In this document: one piece after another, positions 52,082 to 60,712 of the stretch
Layout of the letters: every line of letters starts with the position of its first letter
Numbering within the stretch: the stretch's first letter is position 1
Assembly: GCA_945907755.1 (NCBI GenBank)
Contig: CAMDTN010000003.1
Span: 57,429 to 121,428, forward strand
Direction of reading: 5' to 3'
Origin: Singulisphaera sp. GP187
GTDB lineage: Bacteria > Planctomycetota > GCA-002687715
Length of the DNA: 64,000 nt
Program-made: the position numbers and the translations under genes
Notes under the pieces: generated by a model
What the model was told of the DNA's origin: nothing
Seen by the model: the letters and a program-made list of their open reading frames with translations, nothing else
Databases searched by the model: none

Positions 52082-53980
52082 CTACAAATCCAGCGCGACG
52101 ACACTTTCCGCACGGTTCATCACAAAATCGAAGCGCGCCGAGGCATCGCGGCCCATCAGTTCGGAAATGGTTTTCTCCGCGGCCAACGGCTCGGTGATTT
52201 CCACTCGCAGCAAGCGGCGCTGCGCTGGGTCCAGCGTGGTCTCCCACAGCGTCTCTGCCGGCATTTCACCGAGGCCTTTGAAGCGCGTGATCTCGGCCTT
52301 GCCGCGATGCTTCGCAAGGATGCGGTCGCGGTCGGCGTCGTCGGCGGCCCAGTGAGTTTCGCGCCCAATGTTCACGCGGTACAGCGGCGGTTGCGCAATG
52401 AACAAGCGCCCGTTGCGGATCAGTGCCGGAAGCATGCGATAAAAAAAGGTGAGCAGCAGTGTGGTGATGTGATGCCCATCGCTGTCGGCGTCGGCCAACA
52501 AGATGACGCGCCCATAGCGCAGCTTCTCGAGGTCGAAGTGTTCGCCGATGCCGCAGCCGAGTGCAGTCACAAGATCGCAGAGCTCTTTGTTCTCCATCGC
52601 TTTCTTGGGCGTCAAGCCTTCGACATTCAGCACCTTGCCGCGCAAGGGCAAGATGGCTTGATTGGTGCGGTCGCGGCCTTGCTTGGCCGATCCACCAGCG
52701 CTGTCGCCTTCCACCAAGAACAATTCGGTGTCGACGCCATCGGTGCTGATGCAATCGCTGAGCTTGCCTGGCAAGTTCAGCCGATGGCGCGCCGAAGTCT
52801 TGCGCTTCACCTCCGCCGAAGCCGCGCGACTGGCCGCACGCGCCCGCGCTGCCAAGATGATGCGCGCGACGATGGTTTCCGCCGTGCTGCGGTTGTGGTT
52901 CAGCCAATGTTCCAAGTCTTGGCGCACACGGCCTTCCACCACAGCCTGCACTTCCGTGTTGTTCAGACGGTCTTTGGTTTGGCCTTGGAATTGCGGCTCT
53001 TCCACGAACAAAGAGAGAATGACGGTGATGCCCTCGCGGATGTCTTCGGCCGTCAGTTCCACGCCGCGTGGCAGCATGTTGTGCGTTTCAATGACATTGC
53101 GCAGTGCCTTCAACAAGGCCGAGCGCAAACCGTTTTCGTGGGTGCCGCCGCTGCCAGTGGGAATGCCGTTCACATAACTGCGCACAGATTCAGCGGTGGA
53201 TTCGGTCCACACCAGTGCGACTTCCATGCGCGGGTCGGATTCAGAACGCAGCAAGAACGGCTCGGCATGCACCGCCACCGCTTTGCTTTCTGCCAACAGC
53301 TTCTTCAGATAGTCGGCCAAGCCTTCTGCGTGCTCGAACTTCTCGTCGCTGCCGCTGCCTTCGTTGATGCACCGGAAGGTAACGCCGCGGTGCAAATAGC
53401 TGGCGACTTCCATGCGCTCGCGCAGAAGCGCCGCATCGAAGCGCGTGTCTTTGAAAATCTCTGGGTCGGCGCGGAAGGCAATGGTGGTTCCGGTGCCGCG
53501 TGCGGGGCCGGCTTGTTGCAGCTTGCCCTTGGGCTTGCCGCGACAAAACTCCATCTCCCACGCCATGCTCTCGCGCTTCACACGCACATGCAGCCATTCC
53601 GACAAGGCATTCACCACACTCGCGCCCACGCCATGCAAGCCGCCCGAAGTGCGGTACGAATTGCGCTCGAACTTGCCGCCGCTGTGCAGCGTGCACAGGA
53701 TGGTCTCCACCGCGCTTTTCCCCGTCTTCGGGTGTGCATCCACAGGGATACCGCGGCCGTCGTCGCTGACAGTGACAGTGCGTTGGTCCTTCGACAGCGT
53801 CAGCGTGATGGACTGCGCGTGGCCATTCATGGCCTCGTCGATGGAGTTGTCAAGAATTTCCCAGGCCAAGTGATGCAGCCCCGTGCGATCAATCCCGCCG
53901 ATGTACATGCTGGGCCGCTTGCGCACTGGCTCAAGGCCTTCCAACACGGCAATGTCTTTGGCGCTGTAATCACTGGCCAT
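52082..53980 (-). CDS. parE: DNA topoisomerase IV subunit B / gyrase B-like (ParE)
   Basis: The 632-residue protein has the GHKL ATPase (EILDNSIDEAMNG with the catalytic Glu and Asn45, VSDDGRGIPVD, GGLHGVGASVVNAL), the transducer domain and the TOPRIM domain (LVEGDSAGGSAKQGRDR, ILPLRGKVLNVE, ADADSDGHHITTLL). It relaxes or decatenates DNA together with the A subunit encoded one base upstream. The short length, without a GyrB insert, favours ParE. Which of gyrase or topo IV it is cannot be settled from the sequence alone. Confidence 0.93.
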   Translation of the reverse strand: MASDYSAKDIAVLEGLEPVRKRPSMYIGGIDRTGLHHLAWEILDNSIDEAMNGHAQSITLTLSKDQRTVTVSDDGRGIPVDAHPKTGKSAVETILCTLHSGGKFERNSYRTSGGLHGVGASVVNALSEWLHVRVKRESMAWEMEFCRGKPKGKLQQAGPARGTGTTIAFRADPEIFKDTRFDAALLRERMEVASYLHRGVTFRCINEGSGSDEKFEHAEGLADYLKKLLAESKAVAVHAEPFLLRSESDPRMEVALVWTESTAESVRSYVNGIPTGSGGTHENGLRSALLKALRNVIETHNMLPRGVELTAEDIREGITVILSLFVEEPQFQGQTKDRLNNTEVQAVVEGRVRQDLEHWLNHNRSTAETIVARIILAARARAASRAASAEVKRKTSARHRLNLPGKLSDCISTDGVDTELFLVEGDSAGGSAKQGRDRTNQAILPLRGKVLNVEGLTPKKAMENKELCDLVTALGCGIGEHFDLEKLRYGRVILLADADSDGHHITTLLLTFFYRMLPALIRNGRLFIAQPPLYRVNIGRETHWAADDADRDRILAKHRGKAEITRFKGLGEMPAETLWETTLDPAQRRLLRVEITEPLAAEKTISELMGRDASARFDFVMNRAESVVALDL

Positions 53981-53981
53981 T

Positions 53982-56339
53982 TCAGTTGCCCTCCCCAGTG
54001 CGTGGTGCTTCGCGCACGACGCTGGTGAACCCGCCGGTCTTCATCAACTCTCTGCCCGCGCCACCGCGTCCGGTGGGCGTGTACTTCGCAGAGCTGATGG
54101 TTTGCTCTGCACCGCGCGTGGTTTGCACGCGCATCAGATCGCGCTCGCCGCGGCTGGCCATGAAGCCCAGCACCACATCGTCATCACCGAGTTTGATGTA
54201 GATGACGCCTTTGCCAGGCCCGGCCAAGAAGGCCACTTCGGATGCAGGTGCCAGCAGCGCGCGCCCGCCCTTGGTGGCGGCGATGACGATTTCCGAACCG
54301 TCAATCAATTCCACGCCCAAGACTTTCGCCGCAGCAGCGGGCTTCATGAAGCGACGGCCACTGCGCGTGCTGGGTTCGGTAAATCCGCCCAGCGGAAAGC
54401 GCACGGAGTAACCATCGCTGGTGAGCGCGAGCCCATGACGCGGCGGTTCCGTGTCGGCACCCGGCGCGCCGATGTCGCCGCACTGCGTTGCGTCCAGCGA
54501 CAGCGCCGCCACGATGCGTTCGCCATCGTCCAGCTTGAAAAACTTCTGCACCGGTTCGCCGTGGCCGCTGCTGGCAGGCATGTCTGCGATGCGCGCGGTG
54601 TAGCAAGTGCCGCGGTCGCTGAAAAACGCCACGGTGGCCCGAGTGCTGCCAAGCACCACTGCAAGAATCTCGTCGCCTTGGCGCAGGCGCGTCTTCCCAA
54701 GGTCTTTCACTTCGCGTTGGCGTTTCACCCAGCCGTCGCGCGTCAGCAACACCACCGCTTCTTCATCCACGATGAAGTCTTCGGCCTTCAGCTCGGGCTC
54801 TTCTTCGGCGGTTTCGATGAGCGTGCGGCGCACGCACAACGGGTCTTGCTTCCATTTCTCGGCCAGCGCTTCCAGCTCGCCGCGCACCAGTTTCCAGCGC
54901 GCTGCGGTGTCGCCTAAGAGTTTCTTCACGGCCTTGGCGCGCGACCACTTGGCATCCAACTCTTCGCGGATGACCAAGATTTCCAAACGCGCAAGGCGGT
55001 ACAGGCGCAGTTCCAAAATGGCGTCGGTTTGCAATTCGTCGAGGCCGAAACGCTTCATGATCTGCTGCGCGGAGTCTGCCTTGCCTTCGGACTTGCGGAT
55101 GATCTTCAAGATCTCGTCCAAGGCGTCGAACACTTTCTCTAAGCCCTGCAACACATGCAGGCGCGTTTCCAGCGCGCGCAGTTCGTCTTGCAACTTGCGC
55201 GTTTGCACTTCCAAGCGGAAATCCAAGAAGTGCCCCAGCACTTCGCGCAGCCCGATGCGTTCGGGACGGCAAACATCTGCCTTCGAAGTTGGGATCAAAC
55301 AAGTCAGGTTCACGCTGAAATTGGTTTGTAGCGGGGTGTGCTTGAACAGCCACGCCATGACCATGGAAGTGTCCGCCTCGCGGCGCAGTTCCAGTTCGAT
55401 GCGCACATCGTCGGCGGACAAGTCGCGCACATCCAACAATTGCGGCAGCTTCTTGGTGGCCACCACTTCTGCGATGGTCTCCACCAGAGTGCTCTTGTTC
55501 ACGCAGTAGGGGATGGAAGTGATGATGACGGTTTTCGAGCCGCGAGTTTCTTCACCCTCTTCGTGGATGGCGCGCACTTTCAGCGAGCCGCTGCCGGTGC
55601 GCACGATTTCGCGCCATTCCTCGGCGCTGTTCAGCACCCAGCCTCCAGTGGGGAAGTCTGGGCCGCGAATGATTTTCGCCAGTTGGGCCGGCGTGATGTC
55701 GCGATCATCCAACATTTTCAGGGTGCCGCGCAGCACTTCCAGCGGGTTGTGCGGAGGAATGCTGGTGGCCATGCCCACCGCGATGCCAGTGCAACCATTC
55801 ACCAACAGATTGGGAAAGCTCGCAGGCAGCACCACTGGTTCTTCGCGCGTGGCGTCGTAGTTGGCGCGCTTCGGCACAGTGTCTTGCGACAGTTCATCGA
55901 GCAGCCCGCCGGCAGGCGCGGCCAAGCGGCATTCCGTGTAGCGCATGGCAGCGGCAGAGTCGCCATCGAGGCTGCCGAAATTGCCGTGGCCATCCACCAG
56001 CGGCAGGCGTAACGAAAAATCCTGCGCGAGACGCACCAGCGCTTCATAAATGGCATCGCCACCGTGCGGGTGGTAGTTGCCCATGACATCGCCAACGATT
56101 TTCGAACACTTGCGCGGCTTGGCCTTTGAGTCCAAGCCTTGTTCGTGCATGGTGTGCAGAATGCGCCGCTGCACGGGCTTCAAGCCGTCACGCACATCCG
56201 GCAACGCGCGCGCGGTGATGACGCTGAGCGCGTAGTTCAGGTAGCGCTCTTCCGTCGCCGTGTGCAGCGCAACGGTTTGCACGCCGCCTTCACGGAACAG
56301 CCCGTCTTGCTGATCCGCTGCCTTCTTCTTCCTAGCCAC
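53982..56339 (-). CDS. parC: DNA topoisomerase IV subunit A / gyrase A-like (ParC)
   Basis: The 785-residue protein has the winged-helix breakage domain ([53 protein letters not shown]) with the catalytic Tyr134 in AMRYTECRL, a coiled-coil gate and a C-terminal beta-pinwheel with [12 protein letters not shown]-type blades. The pinwheel has no clear GyrA box, which favours ParC. In the quinolone-contact helix the residue that matches E. coli GyrA Ser83 is Asp95 and Asp87 is Glu99. The two subunits form an operon with a one-base gap; the kinase fusion follows 81 bases later. Confidence 0.93.
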   Translation of the reverse strand: MARKKKAADQQDGLFREGGVQTVALHTATEERYLNYALSVITARALPDVRDGLKPVQRRILHTMHEQGLDSKAKPRKCSKIVGDVMGNYHPHGGDAIYEALVRLAQDFSLRLPLVDGHGNFGSLDGDSAAAMRYTECRLAAPAGGLLDELSQDTVPKRANYDATREEPVVLPASFPNLLVNGCTGIAVGMATSIPPHNPLEVLRGTLKMLDDRDITPAQLAKIIRGPDFPTGGWVLNSAEEWREIVRTGSGSLKVRAIHEEGEETRGSKTVIITSIPYCVNKSTLVETIAEVVATKKLPQLLDVRDLSADDVRIELELRREADTSMVMAWLFKHTPLQTNFSVNLTCLIPTSKADVCRPERIGLREVLGHFLDFRLEVQTRKLQDELRALETRLHVLQGLEKVFDALDEILKIIRKSEGKADSAQQIMKRFGLDELQTDAILELRLYRLARLEILVIREELDAKWSRAKAVKKLLGDTAARWKLVRGELEALAEKWKQDPLCVRRTLIETAEEEPELKAEDFIVDEEAVVLLTRDGWVKRQREVKDLGKTRLRQGDEILAVVLGSTRATVAFFSDRGTCYTARIADMPASSGHGEPVQKFFKLDDGERIVAALSLDATQCGDIGAPGADTEPPRHGLALTSDGYSVRFPLGGFTEPSTRSGRRFMKPAAAAKVLGVELIDGSEIVIAATKGGRALLAPASEVAFLAGPGKGVIYIKLGDDDVVLGFMASRGERDLMRVQTTRGAEQTISSAKYTPTGRGGAGRELMKTGGFTSVVREAPRTGEGN

Positions 56340-56452
56340 GCGATTCCCCCTTGCGCAAACCCCAAGTTCGTGCTCGACAGCCCGCCGAGCGCAGGGATTA
56401 TAGGTGCAACGCTTGGGCTTGCTCGTTGCGGCGCAGCGGCGAGAATCAGCAC

Positions 56453-57229
56453 ATGGCCAGCGCTATCGAAACCCCCATGAAACGCGTGTTGGTGACCGGC
56501 GCTTCGCGGGGCATCGGCGCTGCGGTGGCTCACCATTTCTTGGAAGAGCACTGGGAAGTGGCGCTGTGCGCGCGCAGCGTGTCAGGGTTGCAGAAAGTGG
56601 CCTTGGCGGCGGGGCTGTCGCGGGGCAAGGCCCGCTGTGTGCCCTGCGATTTGTCCAACCGCGGTGCGAGCGATGCGGCCATGGCGTCGTTGCTGGCAGA
56701 TTGGAGCGCGCTGGACGGCATCGTGCTGGCTCACGCCTTGAACATCGCGACGCCGCTCGCTGGCTCGCTCGCCGATTTCGAGCGCATGATCGAAACCGAC
56801 CTCACTGGGCCGCTGCGTTTGTTGCGCCAACTGATTCCCGCACTGCAACCTGGATCGCGCATCGTCTTGATCGGTTCCGTGCTCGGGCGCTTCGGGGTGC
56901 CGGGGCAGCATGGCTATTGCGCCGCCAAGGCAGGGCTCGCCGGCCTCGCTCGGGGGCTGGCGCTGGATTTAGCCCCGCGCGGCATCACGGTGAATTGCCT
57001 GCAACCCGGTTGGGTGGACACCGACATGGCGCGCGCGGCCATCGACGCACAGTGCGGCAGCATGGGCATGAGTGCTGTCGAAGCCCGCGCCTTCTTCGAA
57101 GCGCAACTTCCTTTGAAGCGCTTTTTGACGCCCAAAGAGGTGGCGGGGCATGTGCGCTGGCTGTTCAGCCCAGCGGCTGCGGGGCTCACCGGCCAAGTGC
57201 TGAATCACGACTGTGGCACTTTGGCGTAG
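56453..57229 (+). CDS. SDR-family oxidoreductase (FabG-like)
   Basis: The 258-residue protein, started at [12 protein letters not shown], has the NAD(P)-binding [16 protein letters not shown], the catalytic Ser in [12 protein letters not shown], Tyr and Lys in [20 protein letters not shown], and [16 protein letters not shown]. It ends with the FabG-type [20 protein letters not shown]. It reduces or oxidises a keto/hydroxy substrate, perhaps a 3-oxoacyl thioester. It is divergent from parC; a weak 112-nt region separates them. Confidence 0.9.
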   Translation: MASAIETPMKRVLVTGASRGIGAAVAHHFLEEHWEVALCARSVSGLQKVALAAGLSRGKARCVPCDLSNRGASDAAMASLLADWSALDGIVLAHALNIATPLAGSLADFERMIETDLTGPLRLLRQLIPALQPGSRIVLIGSVLGRFGVPGQHGYCAAKAGLAGLARGLALDLAPRGITVNCLQPGWVDTDMARAAIDAQCGSMGMSAVEARAFFEAQLPLKRFLTPKEVAGHVRWLFSPAAAGLTGQVLNHDCGTLA

Positions 57230-57246
57230 GCGCTGGGCCCCCGCAC

Positions 57247-57263
57247 TGTCGCGTTATGCGACA
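57247..57263 (+). other. Short hairpin between the SDR gene and fliM
   Basis: TGTCGC (57247-57252) pairs with GCGACA (57258-57263) around a GTTAT loop. It is just after the SDR stop and just before the fliM promoter region, so it may terminate SDR transcription or be a binding site. Confidence 0.3.
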
Positions 57264-57264
57264 T

Positions 57265-57292
57265 GAAGAGGAAAGCAGTTCCGGACCGATAG
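57265..57292 (+). promoter_or_regulatory. Possible sigma-28 promoter of fliMN
   Basis: ACCGATAG at 57285-57292 matches six of eight bases of the FliA -10 box and has the same CCGATA core as the flagellin promoter. GAAG at 57265-57268, with a 16-nt spacer, is a weak -35. The fliM start is 26 nt downstream of the box, a suitable distance. Confidence 0.45.
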
Positions 57293-57317
57293 ATGCTCTG
57301 GCAGACGCCATACATCC

Positions 57318-58304
57318 ATGCCGGAAGCACCACTCTCCTCACTTGAGATCGACCAGTTACTCACCGTCTTCAAAGGGCGGCGACGCAAGAGCGATCTGCC
57401 TGCCGATGTGACCTCGCTGGACTTGAATCGCCCGGTGCCCATCCCCAAGGGCATCTTCGAAACGCTGCAAGTGCGCCACGAGCAGGCGGCGCGCGCCACC
57501 CGAGCAGGCTTGCGCGAGATATTGCGCCGCAACCTTGGCGTGCGTTTGGTGCAACTGAAACTGGATCGCTTCGCCAGCTTCAAAGAAGCGCTGCCCGAGC
57601 CGTCTTGCGGGTTTGTGGTGGAAATGCTGCCACTGCGTCAGCCGGGTTATTTACTGCTGGACTACCCATTCGTATTTGCCGCGCTCGATCGCGTTCTGGG
57701 TGGGCAAGGGAGCACCGAAGGCGAAGCACGCGAACTCACCAGCACAGAAACATCTGTGCTCACAGAATTGTTGGGCATCATCATTAACGAGCAGGTCACG
57801 GTGTGGTCGCGTTGGTTGAAGCTGACGCCGCGCGTGCTGCGCAGCACCAGTGTGCCGCGCTACTTCCGCGAGGCGCGCGCCGACGACCCGGTGTTGGTCG
57901 CGACCTACGCTCTGGAAGGCTTTGCAGACGGGGCCAACTTTTGCTTCGCCTTGCCGTTGCCCGGGCTGGAACCGCACTTGCAGTGTGCGCCCAAGCAAGA
58001 ACAAGATGCGGCGCGCACTGCAGCGCCGGTAGCGCGTGACACCATGCTGCGTGCGTTGAATGATGTTGCGCTGAATCTGTCGGTGCGCCTTGGCGGCGCG
58101 TCGCTGAGTGTGAACGATGTGCTGCAACTGGAGCCGGGCGATGTGCTCGTGCTGGACAGCGGCCCGTCGCGTCCGCTGCAATTGTTGGTGGAAGGTTTGC
58201 CCCGCTTTCACGGGCACCTGCACAGCAGTGGTGGTCGCCTTGTATTCCGTGTTGGCAGCGAGCTGGATAGCCCGGCCAACACGACTCCGTCCGAAGGAAA
58301 ATGA
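57318..58304 (+). CDS. fliM: FliM, flagellar motor switch protein
   Basis: The 328-residue protein starts MPEAPLSSLEIDQLLTVFKG, whose EIDQLL is the CheY-P binding motif. The middle CheC-like domain (GYLLLDYPFVFAALDRVLGG, TETSVLTELLGIIINEQ) and a C-terminal SPOA domain (SVRLGGASLSVNDVLQLEPG, DVLVLDSGPSRPLQLLVEG) complete it. FliM forms the C-ring and binds CheY to change rotation. A second SPOA protein, FliN, follows after three bases. Confidence 0.95.
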   Translation: MPEAPLSSLEIDQLLTVFKGRRRKSDLPADVTSLDLNRPVPIPKGIFETLQVRHEQAARATRAGLREILRRNLGVRLVQLKLDRFASFKEALPEPSCGFVVEMLPLRQPGYLLLDYPFVFAALDRVLGGQGSTEGEARELTSTETSVLTELLGIIINEQVTVWSRWLKLTPRVLRSTSVPRYFREARADDPVLVATYALEGFADGANFCFALPLPGLEPHLQCAPKQEQDAARTAAPVARDTMLRALNDVALNLSVRLGGASLSVNDVLQLEPGDVLVLDSGPSRPLQLLVEGLPRFHGHLHSSGGRLVFRVGSELDSPANTTPSEGK

Positions 58305-58307
58305 ACC

Positions 58308-58667
58308 ATGCCGCTGAATGAATCCATCGAATCGGAGAAAACCAATGTCAGCTCTGCCTTGTTTCCAGAATTGGCTGCGGGGGCGGCTTGCGGCCCAAAT
58401 GCGGGTGCGGCGGGTAACAACCTCGGGCTGATCTTGGATGTCGAAGTGCCTGTCACCGTAGTGCTCGGCAGCGTGCGTAAGTCGCTGGCCGAAGTACTGT
58501 CACTATGCGAAGGCCAAGTGATCGAATTGGATCGCGTGGCCGGAGAGCCCGTGGACTTGCTGGTGAATGGCAAGTTGGTGGCGCGTGGCGAAGTGGTGGT
58601 GGTCGACGAACGCTACGGCCTGCGCGTGTCGCAAATCGTTGCGCCCACAGAGCGCTTGCGCCGCTAA
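58308..58667 (+). CDS. fliN: FliN, flagellar motor switch protein
   Basis: The 119-residue protein has a variable 40-residue lead and a SPOA domain with the family pattern LGLILDVEVPVTVVLGSVRK, SLAEVLSLCEGQVIELDRVA, GEPVDLLVNGKLVARGEVVV and VDERYGLRVSQIV. It builds the lower C-ring. It is cotranscribed with fliM. Confidence 0.97.
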   Translation: MPLNESIESEKTNVSSALFPELAAGAACGPNAGAAGNNLGLILDVEVPVTVVLGSVRKSLAEVLSLCEGQVIELDRVAGEPVDLLVNGKLVARGEVVVVDERYGLRVSQIVAPTERLRR

Positions 58668-58676
58668 GGCGGCCTT

Positions 58677-58695
58677 GCCGCGCGCTGCGCGCGGC
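58677..58695 (+). terminator. GC-rich hairpin after fliN
   Basis: GCCGCGCGC (58677-58685) and GCGCGCGGC (58687-58695) are perfect inverted repeats around one base, giving a seven-pair stem with a GCTGC loop in practice. It lies ten bases after the fliN stop. There is no T-run. Confidence 0.5.
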
Positions 58696-58706
58696 CGCAA
58701 AGCGCT

Positions 58707-58718
58707 TGACCTTGGTCA
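58707..58718 (+). promoter_or_regulatory. Small palindrome in the promoter region of the next gene
   Basis: TGACC (58707-58711) and GGTCA (58714-58718) form a perfect inverted repeat with a two-base spacer. It overlaps a TTGACC that could be a -35 element for the gene that starts at 58743, so it may be an operator. The -10 is poor (AAGATG). Confidence 0.25.
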
Positions 58719-58742
58719 GGGGCGTGACAAGATGCGCCCACC

Positions 58743-59129
58743 GTGCCCTACGACATCATCAATGCGGCCATTTTTCTCCTGATCTTGGTGGCAGCGGCGT
58801 TGCATCACCAACGCCTCCGGCATGTGAAGCTGATGAAGTTGTGCTTCGTGCTGGACCTCGCTCTACTCATTGCGGTCGAATTCTTGCGCGACAAGCCCAG
58901 TGCGGTGGCGAAAGCCATCGGCACAATGACGCATGTCGAGCGCAATAATATGGTGCTGGCCATTCACATCGCGTTCTCGGTGCTGGTATTGGTGCTGTGG
59001 GTGGTGCAACTGGTGCGCGGCTCTCAGGTGCTGCGCGGCAATGCATCAATGCTGCCGTCCCACGCGCGCTGGGCCAAATACTTCTTGCTCGTCCGCGCCG
59101 GCAATGTGATTACCGCCTTCATGGTCTGA
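58743..59129 (+). CDS. Small membrane protein of unknown function (three to four TM helices)
   Basis: The 128-residue protein starts at a GTG. It has hydrophobic segments at the N-terminus (INAAIFLLILVAAALHH), a middle one (LMKLCFVLDLALLIAVEFL), VLAIHIAFSVLVLVLWVVQL and a terminal one (YFLLVRAGNVITAFMV). His-Lys-rich and Arg-rich loops lie between them. The pattern of a His after helices 1 and 3 resembles the DUF420 type but without clear identity. It is convergent with the next gene, whose end is 18 nt away. Confidence 0.55.
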   Translation: MPYDIINAAIFLLILVAAALHHQRLRHVKLMKLCFVLDLALLIAVEFLRDKPSAVAKAIGTMTHVERNNMVLAIHIAFSVLVLVLWVVQLVRGSQVLRGNASMLPSHARWAKYFLLVRAGNVITAFMV

Positions 59130-59147
59130 GCCCTTCGCGCAGCCACG

Positions 59148-59558
59148 CTATTCTTCCACCGGGCTGTTGGGTTGCGCGGGCGCACTCTCTGCTCTTTCCT
59201 GAATCTCGCGGCGGATCCGCGGTACGGTGATCCACTCTTCATGGGCGGCGAGCAAGAGCACTACGGCGGCCCAGACCCACAAGCCTAGCTTGTCGAGGAA
59301 GAATGCGCATAGGGCGAAAGCGACGCTGAATGCGCCCGCAACCGCGAGACAACCCCACTTGCATCCCAAACGAGATGCGTCCATAGCTCTTGCTTGTTCC
59401 ACCCCTTCGGACGCCGTGCGTTCTTGGCGATATGCGTCGAGTTTGCCTGGAACCACGCCTAATAACATCCCTGCACCCATGAAGACTAAGAGCCAATCAG
59501 AAGAGCTGATGCCGACGGCAATCTGGCCGCACCCCAAAATGCAGTAGTAGATGAGCAC
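59148..59558 (-). CDS. Hypothetical membrane protein
   Basis: About 136 residues from a GTG start (VLIYYCILGCGQIAVGI). Two pairs of hydrophobic segments are visible: the first with LLVFMGAGMLLGVVPG, the second with CLAVAGAFSVAFALCAFFLD and LGLWVWAAVVLLLAAHEEW. A basic/acidic tail ends in PNSPVEE. The start is uncertain, because the frame stays open upstream without a good ATG and the next 350 bases upstream belong mostly to another gene. No family is recognised. Confidence 0.45.
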   Translation of the reverse strand: MLIYYCILGCGQIAVGISSSDWLLVFMGAGMLLGVVPGKLDAYRQERTASEGVEQARAMDASRLGCKWGCLAVAGAFSVAFALCAFFLDKLGLWVWAAVVLLLAAHEEWITVPRIRREIQERAESAPAQPNSPVEE

Positions 59559-59644
59559 TCCGCGTAGCCGCTTGGCTCTGCGGCTCAGTATGGGGCTCGT
59601 TCCTCGTTCGCTGGCATGGAGGCGGGATTCTACAGCCGCAGGAA

Positions 59645-60652
59645 TCAGTCGGCAGGTTTGAAGTCGCGCTGCCACTGGGCCAGCGCGGCGCCAAGGCGAG
59701 CGCGCAATGTGGTTTCGTCGGCATCGGGAGCCAACACATTCACAAGGCCAAGGCGCCCGCAGTGCACCACATGGGTGCGTAACGGTGCAGCGAGGCGCAC
59801 ATACAGGCCATGGCGTGGCATTTGCGGATGCGATTTCAGCGCGGCCAAAGTTTGCAGCGCGGGGTCGCCGCCGTTGGTCAAGGCCGCCATAACTAGGGCT
59901 GGGCAAGCACCAGTTTCTAACTGGCGCACCAATTCGCCAGTATCGGCGAGGCGCACCACCGTGGCATCGGGCAATACGCGGTGCAGCATTGCGGCGCTGT
60001 TTTCATCGCCAATGCAATAGACCAGCACGCGTTGCGCATCGTTGGATTGCGGTGCGGCGGCTGCCGCTTCGGGAAACCAACTCTGCGGCACCAACAGCAC
60101 CGCATGGTGTTGTTGCTCGCCCTCGTTGAGGCGGAGTTCTGTGCGTAGCCAAGTGCCTGCGCCCAGCGGATCGCTGCGCCCTTCAAAGGCGGCGTTATCG
60201 ACGAATAGCGTCCCGCCAGGCTGCAAGTCTTTGTAGGGTTCGATGGCGTCAGCCGTTTGCGCCAACGCGGCTAATGGCGCTGCGAGGGTAGCGGCCAAGC
60301 CAGCGAGGATGTCGCGTTCTTTGTCGTTGAAGGCTCGTGGCGGTGCAGCAGCGGTGTGCGTTGCGGCGGGACGCTGCGCGGCCAATGCGTGCCGTGCAAC
60401 GGCTTCGTCCAACAGCAACAGAGCTGGTGCGTGTTCGCTGCGGCCAAGACTCGCCACCACGGCGCGTGCGGGCAACTGGGCCCGCGCGGCATTGGCATCC
60501 AGCGTTGCAGTGGCGTCGGCGCTCAGCGTGAGCTCGCAGTGGAGAGAATCTCGTAGCGCCTGCGCCAAGTGTGGCAACAGATCGGCCAACGCTGTGGCGT
60601 GATCGCGCGAGTGCTGAAGCGTGGTGTCGTCCATGCTGCTGTTGTGGCGCAT
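59645..60652 (-). CDS. Probable CheC/FliM-like domain protein with degenerate receiver domain
   Basis: The 335-residue protein has an N-terminal region (about 20-215) whose layout recalls the FliM/CheC middle domain: a LPHLAQALRDSLHCELTLS start, PALLLLDEAVARHALA, the FNDKERDILAGLAATLAAPL helix and LRTELRLNEGEQQHHAVLLV strands. Residues about 220-330 look like a receiver fold (VLVYCIGDENSAAMLHRVL, VVRLADTGELVRQL, ALVMAAL, GLYVRLAAPL). The phosphoacceptor Asp is absent (ALVMAAL in that strand), so it would be a pseudo-receiver. Proximity to fliMN suggests a motor or chemotaxis role. An ATG six codons downstream (60634) is an alternative start. The fold assignment is by pattern only. Confidence 0.5.
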   Translation of the reverse strand: MRHNSSMDDTTLQHSRDHATALADLLPHLAQALRDSLHCELTLSADATATLDANAARAQLPARAVVASLGRSEHAPALLLLDEAVARHALAAQRPAATHTAAAPPRAFNDKERDILAGLAATLAAPLAALAQTADAIEPYKDLQPGGTLFVDNAAFEGRSDPLGAGTWLRTELRLNEGEQQHHAVLLVPQSWFPEAAAAAPQSNDAQRVLVYCIGDENSAAMLHRVLPDATVVRLADTGELVRQLETGACPALVMAALTNGGDPALQTLAALKSHPQMPRHGLYVRLAAPLRTHVVHCGRLGLVNVLAPDADETTLRARLGAALAQWQRDFKPAD

Positions 60653-60712
60653 GCAAATGCGTCACTGCATCATGCTCGGACTTCACGCAGCGGACATGAG
60701 CTGCGCCGCCGA

